This document shows positions 5,361 to 12,151 of a stretch of 13,048 nucleotides of DNA, piece after piece. Source of the DNA: Methanomassiliicoccaceae archaeon UBA480 (GTDB lineage: Archaea > Thermoplasmatota > Thermoplasmata > Methanomassiliicoccales > Methanomethylophilaceae). Position 1 is the first letter of the stretch, and the number at the start of each line of letters is the position of its first letter. The notes beneath the pieces are model-generated. The model was not told the origin of the DNA and did no database searches. It was given only the letters and a program-made list of their open reading frames with translations. The stretch covers positions 1,244 to 14,291 of the forward strand of contig DAXO01000085.1 of NCBI GenBank assembly GCA_002506425.1, written 5' to 3'. The position numbers and the translations under genes were made by a program.

Positions 5361-6833
5361 TCAACCTGTCGATATGAACGACCAGCCAGCATCAGATCGT
5401 ATGGATTCTCGGATTGGTGTCAGATCGGTGTCAACTATGACACCAATTCGGACCGTTGACACCATTTGATCCCTGACGACCCACTTTCCGTTCCTATTGT
5501 TGCCTTCTCTGGATATCTTGCCGCAATCGCGGAGATCGGCGACTATTCTCTTGACTTTCGAAAGGGACATGCCGGTGGACTCTGCGATATCCTTCTGGCG
5601 GATCCGCGGATCCTTTCTGATCATCGTCAAGATGAGATCCCTGTCATCGGAACCTTCCGCGGATTGCGATCCGACGGGCCGGGTGAACCTCACTATGAGA
5701 TAGTCCCTGTCCTCGATGAATTCGGGGGCGGGCAGGCCTGCAGACACGCATGCATCCACCATCCTGCGCACTCCGCCGCCGTATCTCTCGATGAGGCCCA
5801 TGGCCTTGAATACGGAGGCCAGAGCCTGGTTCCGTATCTTGGAACGGCCAGACATCACATCATGGACGTCCAATCCCAACGGCAGGCCCGGGGACTCGAT
5901 CTCGACGCGGTCGTCGAAGACCTTCACGAATATGGAGCTGTCATCCATCATGTACTCGCGGTGCACCACGGCGTTGACAATAGCCTCTCTCACGGCCACT
6001 TCTGGGATTTCATAGAAATCCTCCCTGATCAGACCCTGTATCCTGGAACCCATGTTGAGATGCTTGAGGACGAACGCCATCGCCCCTTCGATCTGAGATA
6101 CGACATCGCCTTCCAGGTCCGTGCTGTCGATGAAGATGAGGTCGTTGTTCCCGCGGAAGCGTGCGCACTGGATCCTGGCATGGAGGAACGGATTGCTGGT
6201 AAGCAGAGCATAGGCATTGGTTGCGACGTAACTCCTCCCTCTCTTCTTGATGACGTCGAAGTTCTCCAGCTTCTCAGGAGTCAACGGCAGACGATAGGAA
6301 GACAGACGTCTGCACAGGATATCGAGTTCCTGCTCTTCGACAGAGACGGATGGACACTCCATGACATCGAATGCGAGCTTTTTCCCGCGCATCTGCAGGA
6401 TTTTGATAGTAGTGGAATCGGCAGGAACGCTCGTGCCGCTTATACGCATGTAAACTCCTCTATCGAGTCCTTCGGATTTGATGAAATATGGGCACTCGTC
6501 ACCAGCTTGAACGTCTACGACGAGGACGTTCCTATCTTTCAGAGTCACAGTGTATATCTCGGGAACGATCACTGGGTGGCAAGACTTGTAGATGGAATCG
6601 GTGATGGCATCCTTGATTCTGTAGAGGGAGTCGTCGGGAATTCCGACGATCTCATGATCGTCCCTGACTCCGAAGAGGATCCTTCCTCCGGATCCATTGC
6701 TGAAGGCGACGACGGTTTTGATGAACTTCTTGTGCTCCTTGGGAAGATCTCCTTTGAACTCCAATCTGTTAGTCTCCCCCATGGAGATTTCCTCGAGCAT
6801 TGAGGATTCGAAGTCATCAACGATGCCGACCAT
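5361..6833 (-). CDS. AlbA_2 / HATPase_C_4 / winged-helix protein (COG2865-type putative regulator)
   Basis: 490 aa. Residues about 20-140 form an AlbA_2 (Schlafen-type) domain, with ETNRLEFKG, AFSNGSGGRILFGVRDD and EIVGIPDD. Residues about 270-385 are a GHKL-type ATPase domain, with REAIVNAVVHREY (N-box), ESPGLPLG (G-box-like) and IRNQALASVF...GLIERYGGGVRRM. Residues about 395-455 are a winged helix (RQKDIAESTGMSLSKVKRIV). The family is annotated as ATP-dependent transcriptional regulators or 'ATP-binding proteins'; substrates are unknown and some members sit in defence islands. The start is ATG 6833, 26.5 nt from a TATA centre and without a Shine-Dalgarno; ATG 6782 (before GETNRLEF) is possible. 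The last ~35 residues after the winged helix are encoded by a cluster of GGTGTCA repeats. The gene and its flanks are clearly A+T-richer than the neighbouring operons, suggesting acquisition. Confidence 0.9.
   Translation of the reverse strand: MVGIVDDFESSMLEEISMGETNRLEFKGDLPKEHKKFIKTVVAFSNGSGGRILFGVRDDHEIVGIPDDSLYRIKDAITDSIYKSCHPVIVPEIYTVTLKDRNVLVVDVQAGDECPYFIKSEGLDRGVYMRISGTSVPADSTTIKILQMRGKKLAFDVMECPSVSVEEQELDILCRRLSSYRLPLTPEKLENFDVIKKRGRSYVATNAYALLTSNPFLHARIQCARFRGNNDLIFIDSTDLEGDVVSQIEGAMAFVLKHLNMGSRIQGLIREDFYEIPEVAVREAIVNAVVHREYMMDDSSIFVKVFDDRVEIESPGLPLGLDVHDVMSGRSKIRNQALASVFKAMGLIERYGGGVRRMVDACVSAGLPAPEFIEDRDYLIVRFTRPVGSQSAEGSDDRDLILTMIRKDPRIRQKDIAESTGMSLSKVKRIVADLRDCGKISREGNNRNGKWVVRDQMVSTVRIGVIVDTDLTPIRESIRSDAGWSFISTG
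5413..5463. repeat. Cluster of four GGTGTCA/TGACACC repeats inside the 3' end of the AlbA_2 gene
   Basis: GGTGTCA at 5416-5422 and 5427-5433, and the inverse TGACACC at 5438-5444 and 5457-5463. Starts are 11, 11 and 19 bp apart, about whole helical turns. Outer arms extend the match: ATTGGTGTCA with TGACACCAAT (10 bp), and GGTGTCAAC with GTTGACACC (9 bp). It lies within the tail that follows the recognisable winged helix. It could be a binding site for a dimeric DNA-binding protein, possibly the product of this gene. Confidence 0.6.
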
Positions 6834-7170
6834 GGGGTACCGATGGAGTTATCGGTATATCTATTCGATGAGACTGCAATCGCTATGATCCAAATCCACA
6901 CCCGTTTTATTCGAATCGCAACATGATAGTAGCTACGGATACAGAATCGGGCCTTCTTCTTGCGGCGACGGACAAGTTGGATCGCGATGTCATTCATGGC
7001 TCCCTGGCGATCCATCCGTAGTTCGACACGTTCGAGTAGGAATCTCAGAATGCCATTCCGATGAAGGTCGGTTATAGAGGTCTGTTTAGAACCCGTCTCT
7101 GAACATGAATCGAGAACGGTCAAAAGGGATTTGGAAATGATTTCGGCTTGGTGTCGAAGACGCGTCAAGG
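6834..7170. other. Gene-free stretch between DUF92 and AlbA_2 genes
   Basis: No recognisable gene is seen. A leftward frame is open from 7168 into the AlbA_2 gene (about 110 codons before overlap). Its protein is Arg/Ile-rich, matches no family I know, and then runs out of frame through a real gene. There is no tRNA T-arm or CRISPR-like repeat. Apart from the AlbA_2 TATA box, nothing can be supported. A+T content is higher than in flanking operons. Confidence 0.4.
6856..6863 (-). promoter_or_regulatory. TATA box of the AlbA_2 gene
   Basis: TAGATATA on the minus strand after a BRE-like CGAA. Its centre is 26.5 nt before ATG 6833, consistent with a leaderless message. Confidence 0.6.
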
Positions 7171-7893
7171 TCAGATCAGCGCGTAGATCCCGAGTCCGAT
7201 GAAGGCTCCGATGAGTGCGGTAGAGCAGTTATTGGTGTATTTCGAGATGTATCCCGGGTTCTCGAGCACCGCTCCGAACACGCTGTCGAGGAGATTGCCG
7301 GCGACTCCGGCGATGAACGGGATCAGCAGGAGGATGTCGAGGGATTCGGTGATGACGCCCCATCCGAGCAGCGCTATCAGCAAAGCGGCTACGGTCGACA
7401 CGGACGTTCCCAGTACGGAGATCCCTCCGTTGACGCCGGGCTCCACCCTCTTGAAGTCGGTGATCATGTACACCTTCTGGTCCTTGACGCCGATCTCGCT
7501 GGCAATGGTGTCCGCCCCGGCCACGGTTATGGTGGAGATGAACATGATTGCGAACTGATCGGGAGACAGCAGGCCGAGGCAATCCATCGCTACTGCGATG
7601 CATGGCGGCAGTCCGACGCCCAGGACGTTCTTCCATGTCCTCTCCCCGTGCTTGCCTTCCTGGACGCCTTCCTGCGCCTTCTTGTCGAAGTCTTTCAGCG
7701 TCGCGGCGAATCCGGCGATCGTGAAGACGGTCAGCAGGAAGAAGGCATTGATCGAAGAGAACACTCCCACGAAGCCGCCGACGAGGAACGATGCGACAGC
7801 GCCGCCCTTCGTCAGGCATTGGAGCTTGTATGCCTCTATGGACAAGGCGGCTGAAAGAATCAGGGCCATGGCCATCAGATAAGTATGCTCCAT
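7171..7893 (-). CDS. DUF92 integral membrane protein (TIGR00297/VTE6-like family)
   Basis: 240-aa polytopic membrane protein with hydrophobic segments around 5-22, 30-63, 90-110, 112-130, 160-182, 185-210 and 222-240. Family marks: LTKGGAVASFLVG (27-39), a polar loop with KHGERTWKNVLGVG (81-94), GADTIASEIG (126-135), EPGVNGGISVLGT (151-163) and GNLLDSVFGA (199-208). The best-studied relative is plant VTE6, a phytyl-phosphate kinase. In archaea, a role in phosphorylating isoprenoid phosphates is an inference only. The start is ATG 7893, which has a TATA box 25.5 nt upstream and no Shine-Dalgarno. It has its own promoter, squeezed against the end of the pyr operon on the same strand. Confidence 0.88.
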   Translation of the reverse strand: MEHTYLMAMALILSAALSIEAYKLQCLTKGGAVASFLVGGFVGVFSSINAFFLLTVFTIAGFAATLKDFDKKAQEGVQEGKHGERTWKNVLGVGLPPCIAVAMDCLGLLSPDQFAIMFISTITVAGADTIASEIGVKDQKVYMITDFKRVEPGVNGGISVLGTSVSTVAALLIALLGWGVITESLDILLLIPFIAGVAGNLLDSVFGAVLENPGYISKYTNNCSTALIGAFIGLGIYALI

Positions 7894-7914
7894 GGGGTCC
7901 CCGTATCGAGTATG

Positions 7915-7922
7915 ATTAAAAG
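7915..7922 (-). promoter_or_regulatory. TATA box of the DUF92 gene
   Basis: CTTTTAAT on the minus strand with CGAATAAG upstream as a possible BRE, part of which overlaps the last codons of the preceding gene. The centre is 25.5 nt before ATG 7893. The TTTT run may also help end the pyr operon transcript. Confidence 0.65.
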
Positions 7923-7923
7923 C

Positions 7924-8154
7924 TTATTCGGTGCGCAGGGATTCGAGTATCTCGGAGGCGTACTTCACGCATAGCTGCTTGTCCTCGAGAGGGAAGAACA
8001 TGATCTTCCCCTGACGGTAGAGCGTCGTCTCCATCCCGTTCCATTGGAACACGCACATCATCTCGTCTTCTGTCGAGACCTCCAGGCCCTGCGACCGGAG
8101 GCGTTCGGCGGCATCGCCGATGTCAATCTGCATCTCGTCGGCGGAGATGGCCAT
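7924..8154 (-). CDS. Small conserved-looking protein of unknown function, last gene of the pyr operon
   Basis: 76 aa from ATG 8154. I do not recognise a named family with confidence. The C-terminal half, GMETTLYRQGKIMFFPLEDKQLCVKYASEIL, has a strand-turn-strand-helix pattern like half of a TATA-binding-protein fold (compare the archaeal TBP pattern of a 'SGKI' hairpin followed by a helix). This is resemblance by eye only. ATG 8154 is preceded by GGGAAGG at about 5 nt. An alternative TTG at 8196 would overlap the stop of the UPF0200 gene as TTGA, with GGGGG 7 nt upstream, and would give 90 aa; porB in this same window uses that arrangement. Codon use matches the operon, so it is likely a real gene. 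Confidence 0.78.
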   Translation of the reverse strand: MAISADEMQIDIGDAAERLRSQGLEVSTEDEMMCVFQWNGMETTLYRQGKIMFFPLEDKQLCVKYASEILESLRTE

Positions 8155-8192
8155 GAGAGCCTTCCCGCCGCACAGGCGGGCGGTAGTGAACT

Positions 8193-8723
8193 TCAAAGGA
8201 GGTCCCCCAGCGCTTCGGCCGCCCTGATGCGGAACTCCTCCAGGCTGGAATCGTTGAGAACCATCCTGTCGGCGAGCGCCAGGACCTCGGCCAGCCCCCA
8301 GCCTATCTCGCGGGCATCTCTGGCATGGAATTCTTCCATGCTCTGGGGAGCATCCTCTCTTGCACGTTCGACCAGACGCAAGTATCTGTCGCCGGGGGAT
8401 GCATAGATCCCTAGAACGACCACGTCCTCTCCGTGCATGCGGTAGGATGCGACCTCGTCGCCGCTCCTGCATCCGTCGACCAGGAACACCTCTCCGGACA
8501 TGCGCTCGATCGCACGGCGGGCCCAGATGTCCTTCCCATGCGTCTCCCTTTCGGAGGATGCGAACTGGCCGACGGTCATCCCGTCGGCCTCCGCCCCGCG
8601 GGCCGCATGGGCCTCGCGGACCAGATCGCCCATCCTGAGGAAAGGCAGGCCCATGCCGCGCGCCACATTGAGGAGCTCCTCCTTGCCGGAGCCCGGCATG
8701 CCTGCCACCAGGATGATCCTCAT
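8193..8723 (-). CDS. UPF0200-type P-loop nucleotide kinase (dephospho-CoA kinase/adenylate kinase-like)
   Basis: 176 aa. It opens with a Walker A motif, GMPGSGKEE (residues 8-16), after a first beta strand (MRIILVA). The FLRMGDLVREA segment resembles the substrate-binding part of NMP kinases. VFLVDGCRSGDEV is a Walker B-like strand, and SPGDRYLRLVERAREDAPQS is a lid-like Arg-rich region. This pattern is the archaeal UPF0200 family, annotated from similarity to dephospho-CoA kinase and NMP kinases; the substrate is not established. The start is ATG 8723, only 4 nt after the pyrI stop, with GTGATC just upstream that can pair with the 16S tail. Co-transcription with pyrB/pyrI would suit a nucleotide kinase, but this is context only. 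Confidence 0.88.
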   Translation of the reverse strand: MRIILVAGMPGSGKEELLNVARGMGLPFLRMGDLVREAHAARGAEADGMTVGQFASSERETHGKDIWARRAIERMSGEVFLVDGCRSGDEVASYRMHGEDVVVLGIYASPGDRYLRLVERAREDAPQSMEEFHARDAREIGWGLAEVLALADRMVLNDSSLEEFRIRAAEALGDLL

Positions 8724-8727
8724 TCGA

Positions 8728-9204
8728 TCACAGCAGGTTGTCGGAGATGTTGGTCAGCAGCCTGTCGCAGTAGCAGCATCTGAGCTGGGGCGGGTGCCTT
8801 CCGATCACGGTGAACTCCGGAGCTACAGGCTCTCCCTTGTTGGTGATGCAGTTGGGGTTGCTGCATTTGGCGAGGCCCACGACATGGTCCTCCAGGCGGA
8901 CCTGGAACTTCTCGGCCACGTAGTAGTCGCGGATGATCGCGATGGTGGCGTCGGGGGCTATGAGGGCGATCTTGTCGACCGTCTTCGAGTCCAGCTCCCT
9001 GTCCTCGATCTTGATGATGTCCTTCCACTTCTCCTCCTTGTTGGAGATGACGTGCATCCCGATGCTGATGGAGGAGTCGATGTTGCTCTCGTTGACCTTC
9101 AGGATCTTCATGACGTTGAGGGCCTGCCCGCAGGCGATGTGGTCGATGACCGTTCCGTTCCTTATGGGAGGCAGCTTGACCTCCTTGATGGGAATCTCGC
9201 TCAT
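8728..9204 (-). CDS. pyrI: Aspartate carbamoyltransferase, regulatory subunit
   Basis: 158 aa. Binds nucleotide effectors and, through a zinc domain, holds the catalytic PyrB trimers together. The N-terminal allosteric domain has the pattern IKNGTVIDHI-like (RNGTVIDHIACGQALNVMKIL). The C-terminal zinc site is Cys114-x4-Cys119-x23-Cys143-x2-Cys146, as in the family. The full four-Cys site suggests a functional, zinc-bound subunit and therefore an allosteric holoenzyme. ATG 9204 overlaps the pyrB stop (ATGA), and GGAGG (9214-9218) lies 9 nt upstream inside pyrB. Length is normal. Confidence 0.96.
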   Translation of the reverse strand: MSEIPIKEVKLPPIRNGTVIDHIACGQALNVMKILKVNESNIDSSISIGMHVISNKEEKWKDIIKIEDRELDSKTVDKIALIAPDATIAIIRDYYVAEKFQVRLEDHVVGLAKCSNPNCITNKGEPVAPEFTVIGRHPPQLRCCYCDRLLTNISDNLL

Positions 9205-10133
9205 TCTATCTTGCCTCCGAGAATCGCGCAGAGGAGCGCCATCCTGACCGGAACTCCGTTGAAAGCCTGTCTGAAATACCTGGCATGCGTCGTGTCGTCG
9301 ACCTCGGGGGCGATTTCGCCGACCCTCGGGAGGGGGTGCATGACGATCATGTCGCTCTTGGCCTCCCTCAGGATGGCGTTGTCGATCCTGTATGTGCCTG
9401 CGACCTTGGCGTATTCGGCGGGATCGGGGAACCTCTCCCTCTGGATCCTCGTGACGTACAGGACGTCCGCCTGCGATATGGCGTCCTCGAGCCTGTCGGT
9501 CTTGGCGGGGTTGCATCCCCTCTCCTTGAGATGGCTGATGGTGTCCTCTGGCATCTGGAGGGAATCCGGGGCCACGAGCGTGAGCTTGGCTCCGAACATG
9601 GTGAGGGCGTCGGCCAGGGAATGGACGGTCCTTCCGTACTTCAGGTCTCCGACCAGCACGACGTTCAGTCCTTCCAGGGTGCCTTTCGCTTCCCTCATGG
9701 TGAAGAGGTCGAGCAGCGTCTGGGTGGGGTGGGATCCGGCTCCGTCTCCGGCGTTGATGACGGGATTGATAGAGAATTTGGCGGCCAGCCTCGCCGCGCC
9801 CTCATAGGGGTGGCGGAGAACTATGAGGTCGCAGTAGGCGTCGACCATCTTGATGGTGTCGGCCAGGGTCTCTCCTTTGGAGATCGACGTCATGGACATC
9901 TCTGAGACGTCTATCACATCGCATCCGAGCCTGAGCGCCGCGCTCTCGAAGGACAGCTTGGTGCGGGTAGAGGGTTCGAAGAAGAGGTTGCCGAGAATCT
10001 TTCCGTCCAGCACGCGCTCGGTCTTCTCGCCCAGAGCGTACGGGACCATCTTCTCCGACAGGTCCAGGATCTCCTCGATCTGGGCCTTGGTGAAGTCCCT
10101 GATGGATACAACGTCCTTGTCGTATAGGTCCAT
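9201..10133 (-). CDS. pyrB: Aspartate carbamoyltransferase, catalytic subunit
   Basis: 310 aa. Condenses carbamoyl phosphate with aspartate, the committed step of pyrimidine synthesis, in the cytoplasm. Carbamoyl-phosphate site: FFEPSTRT (51-58). The SISKGE loop (83-88) supplies the Ser and Lys that reach into the neighbouring active site. HPTQ (135-138), VGDLKYGRTVHS (161-172) and the MHPLPR loop (265-270) are all intact. The open frame extends upstream, but ATG 10133 fits the family N-terminus (MDLYDKDVVSIRDF) and sits 26.5 nt from a TATA centre with no Shine-Dalgarno, so the transcript is probably leaderless. First gene of pyrB-pyrI-UPF0200-small gene; divergent from arcS. Confidence 0.97.
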   Translation of the reverse strand: MDLYDKDVVSIRDFTKAQIEEILDLSEKMVPYALGEKTERVLDGKILGNLFFEPSTRTKLSFESAALRLGCDVIDVSEMSMTSISKGETLADTIKMVDAYCDLIVLRHPYEGAARLAAKFSINPVINAGDGAGSHPTQTLLDLFTMREAKGTLEGLNVVLVGDLKYGRTVHSLADALTMFGAKLTLVAPDSLQMPEDTISHLKERGCNPAKTDRLEDAISQADVLYVTRIQRERFPDPAEYAKVAGTYRIDNAILREAKSDMIVMHPLPRVGEIAPEVDDTTHARYFRQAFNGVPVRMALLCAILGGKIE

Positions 10134-10155
10134 GCGTTCGCAATGGTCGGTCGGG

Positions 10156-10163
10156 ATATTAAG
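10156..10163 (-). promoter_or_regulatory. TATA box of the pyr operon
   Basis: CTTAATAT on the minus strand, centred 26.5 nt before the pyrB ATG. No pyrimidine-responsive leader is possible if transcription begins at the start codon. Confidence 0.7.
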
Positions 10164-10229
10164 CGTGTTGGAAGGGGCGGATGGCCGATTGCTGAGATGT
10201 CGAATCGGTCGTCCACGAACGATGCGAAG

Positions 10230-10237
10230 ATTGATAT
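10230..10237 (+). promoter_or_regulatory. Probable TATA box of arcS
   Basis: ATTGATAT, centred about 27 nt before ATG 10261. It is a weaker match than the others. Its placement is the main support. Confidence 0.5.
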
Positions 10238-10260
10238 CGGTCGCATCCGTCGGCCGTCTC

Positions 10261-11955
10261 ATGTTGGATGTCGTTGCCAGATCCCAGAGGGGGAGGGTAT
10301 GCGAATACGCGAGGGAGAAGAACGGTCCGAAGCTCGTCACGCCTGCGATCCTGTCGACGACGGGCGGCGATCCTACGACCGGCATAGAGGTCCGCGGGTC
10401 CGGAAGGATCCTGAGGATCCTCGGAGAGGAGATACCCCTGGAGAAGGGCCTGCTGACCACCGCCTCGTCCGGAATCGTGGCCGAGCCCGAGGAATCGGGA
10501 GCAGTGGAGGTCGTCAGGCTGCCTCTTCCGGAGAACCTTTCCTTCGACGATTCCGTCGAGGTCGTCATCGTTCCGAACGCGTTCGAGCTCAGGCACGACG
10601 CCCGCCGCATCGTCGACACGGTCATCCGTCTCAGGGAGGCCGCGGGGTTCGGCCGCCTGATCGGAATGCTCGGAATCGGCGAGCCTGCGTTCGCGGCTCT
10701 TCTCGCATACATGGGCGTCGACATCCTGGACGATTCGCTCTGCAGGTCGGCCGGGCTCATGGGCATACGTCTGGTCCCGGAGGCCGAGATGGATGTCGGT
10801 TCCGACTCCTCGGAGGCCAATGCGGCATCCCTCCGCGCCGAGATGGATCTGGTGGCCGATTTCATTCGTGCAGACAGGCTCAGGGAGCTGGCGGACCAGA
10901 GGGCTCCGTCCACGCCCTCCGGAGTCGCTCTGCTCAGACTGTACGACAGGTTCGGCTATGCGTACGCGGAAGAGACGTGTTCGACGGTCGGATGCAGGTT
11001 CTGCTGCAACACCACCCAGTCCCTCAGACGTCCCGACGTCGTCAGGTACAGGGAGGCCATGGCCGGATACCATAAGCCGGAATGCAAGAGGATACTCGTC
11101 CTCCTGCCGTGCTCGGCCAAGAAGCCCTATCACATATCCAAATCGCACAGGGCCTTCGCATCGGCCATTCATACGGCCCAGCACGACACGCTGGTCCACG
11201 AGGTGATCGTCACGTCCCCTCTCGGAGTAGTTCCGAGGGAGATCGACATGTTCTACCCCGCCAACGCCTACGACATCCCCGTTACGGGCGAATGGAAATG
11301 CGAGGAGAAGCGCTTCATCCGCGAGATGGTGTCGGGGATAATCGCACAGGGCTACGACAAGATCATCTGCCACCTGGGGGAGGACTACGAGCTCGTAGAG
11401 GGCCTCGCCGAGATGGAGTGCACCGTGGTCGGGGATCCCACATCTCCGAAATCCTTGGAGAATCTCGACAAGGCCCTGAGGGCAGCCGCCAAGGGCATGG
11501 AGCCTGTGGGATATCTGCAGGAGAGGAACGACTATGTCCGCAGCGTCCTGTCGTTCCAGTTCGGCGACGAGGTCCGCGACGCCATAATGGATCAGGACAC
11601 CTACGCCATCGGCAAGTTCCCGTATTGGAAGATCATAAGGGAGAAGGACGGAAGGAAGATCCAGCTCGGGATGATGACTCCGGAGAGGGGTATGGTCTCG
11701 CTGACCCTGGAGGGAGCTGAGATCGTCGCGGGCCTAGGCCGCAACACGGTCGAGATCCAGGACTTCGAGATCAAGGGCAACCTGTTCGCCGTCGGAGTCG
11801 TGGCAGCCGATCCGTCCATCCGCATCGGGGACGAGGCCATATTCGTGTGCAACGGACAGGTGCGCGGAGTAGGGGTCGCGGAGATGTGCGGCCGCGAGAT
11901 GACGGAGCTCAGAAGAGGCATCGCCGTCAAGGTCCGTCACAAGGTCAAGCTCTGA
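10261..11955 (+). CDS. arcS: Archaeosine synthase (TgtA2/ArcS), tRNA position 15 modification
   Basis: 564 aa. Acts on preQ0 at position 15 of archaeal tRNA in the route to archaeosine. The N-terminus (MLDVVARSQRGRVCEYAREK...VTPAIL) resembles the first strand of tRNA-guanine transglycosylases, and residues 1 to about 230 correspond to a degenerate TGT barrel. Cys240-x4-Cys245-x2-Cys248-Cys249 may bind zinc. The diagnostic core motif PCSAKKPYHISKSH is at 283-296, in the ArcS-specific domain. Residues about 488-564 form a PUA RNA-binding domain (NTVEIQDF...IRIGDEAIFVCNGQVRGVGVAEM). The frame is open upstream, but ATG 10261 fits the family N-terminus and the TATA spacing. The partner radical-SAM protein known for some ArcS enzymes is not in the window. 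Monocistronic, ended by a hairpin. Confidence 0.95.
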   Translation: MLDVVARSQRGRVCEYAREKNGPKLVTPAILSTTGGDPTTGIEVRGSGRILRILGEEIPLEKGLLTTASSGIVAEPEESGAVEVVRLPLPENLSFDDSVEVVIVPNAFELRHDARRIVDTVIRLREAAGFGRLIGMLGIGEPAFAALLAYMGVDILDDSLCRSAGLMGIRLVPEAEMDVGSDSSEANAASLRAEMDLVADFIRADRLRELADQRAPSTPSGVALLRLYDRFGYAYAEETCSTVGCRFCCNTTQSLRRPDVVRYREAMAGYHKPECKRILVLLPCSAKKPYHISKSHRAFASAIHTAQHDTLVHEVIVTSPLGVVPREIDMFYPANAYDIPVTGEWKCEEKRFIREMVSGIIAQGYDKIICHLGEDYELVEGLAEMECTVVGDPTSPKSLENLDKALRAAAKGMEPVGYLQERNDYVRSVLSFQFGDEVRDAIMDQDTYAIGKFPYWKIIREKDGRKIQLGMMTPERGMVSLTLEGAEIVAGLGRNTVEIQDFEIKGNLFAVGVVAADPSIRIGDEAIFVCNGQVRGVGVAEMCGREMTELRRGIAVKVRHKVKL

Positions 11956-11967
11956 GCTTTCGGAGCT

Positions 11968-11994
11968 CTCCGGACGTTAGCCAGACGTCCGGAG
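11968..11994 (+). terminator. Hairpin after arcS
   Basis: CTCCGGACGT (11968-11977) pairs perfectly with ACGTCCGGAG (11985-11994), 10 bp, loop TAGCCAG. A smaller GAGCT-TTCGG-AGCTC hairpin precedes it at the stop codon. Only a short delayed T-run follows (CCCTTTTC), so it may stabilise the 3' end as well as terminate. Confidence 0.65.
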
Positions 11995-12030
11995 GGAAAC
12001 AACCCTTTTCGGCGACCCCCTGTTCTTTTC

Positions 12031-12112
12031 TTTAAATACCGTCCCTGGAATGATGAATCTGAAGACGAGCGCTCCCAAATGCCCGTCTTATAGGGCGGTC
12101 GGTCGCTTTTTG
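12031..12112 (+). ncRNA. Possible short transcript between arcS and the DUF368 gene
   Basis: A good TATA core, TTTAAATA (12031-12038), predicts a start near 12061. About 50 nt later lies CGCTTTTT (T-run ending near 12112). Between them, AAGACG pairs with CGTCTT, and GCCC with GGGC. No BRE-like sequence precedes the box, no ORF fits, and the T-run may simply be a second terminator for arcS. Weak call. Confidence 0.2.
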
Positions 12113-12136
12113 CTACCATCCATCCATCCTGTCTGC

Positions 12137-12151
12137 ACCGGCCGCCCCGGT
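12137..12151 (-). terminator. Small hairpin directly after the DUF368 gene
   Basis: ACCGG-GGCGG-CCGGT on the minus strand, a 5-bp stem immediately after the stop codon. No T-run follows. It is the only candidate end signal seen for this gene. Confidence 0.35.

Noticed and set aside
5466..6803. 445-codon rightward ORF opposite the AlbA_2 gene
   Set aside because: The opposite strand encodes a complete, recognisable three-domain protein. This frame has no known motif.
6834..7168. Leftward open frame before the AlbA_2 gene
   Set aside because: It continues out of frame through the first half of a certain gene, has no promoter or ribosome site, and gives no recognisable domain. A decayed gene cannot be excluded.
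12049..12062. C/D box guide RNA suggested by ATGATGA and CTGA
   Set aside because: The CTGA lies 2 nt after the C-like box rather than about 50 nt away, and no D box is found at a suitable distance.
12114..12129. CCAT tandem repeats
   Set aside because: Only about four copies of a 4-nt unit in a non-coding gap. Too short to call a functional repeat or CRISPR.
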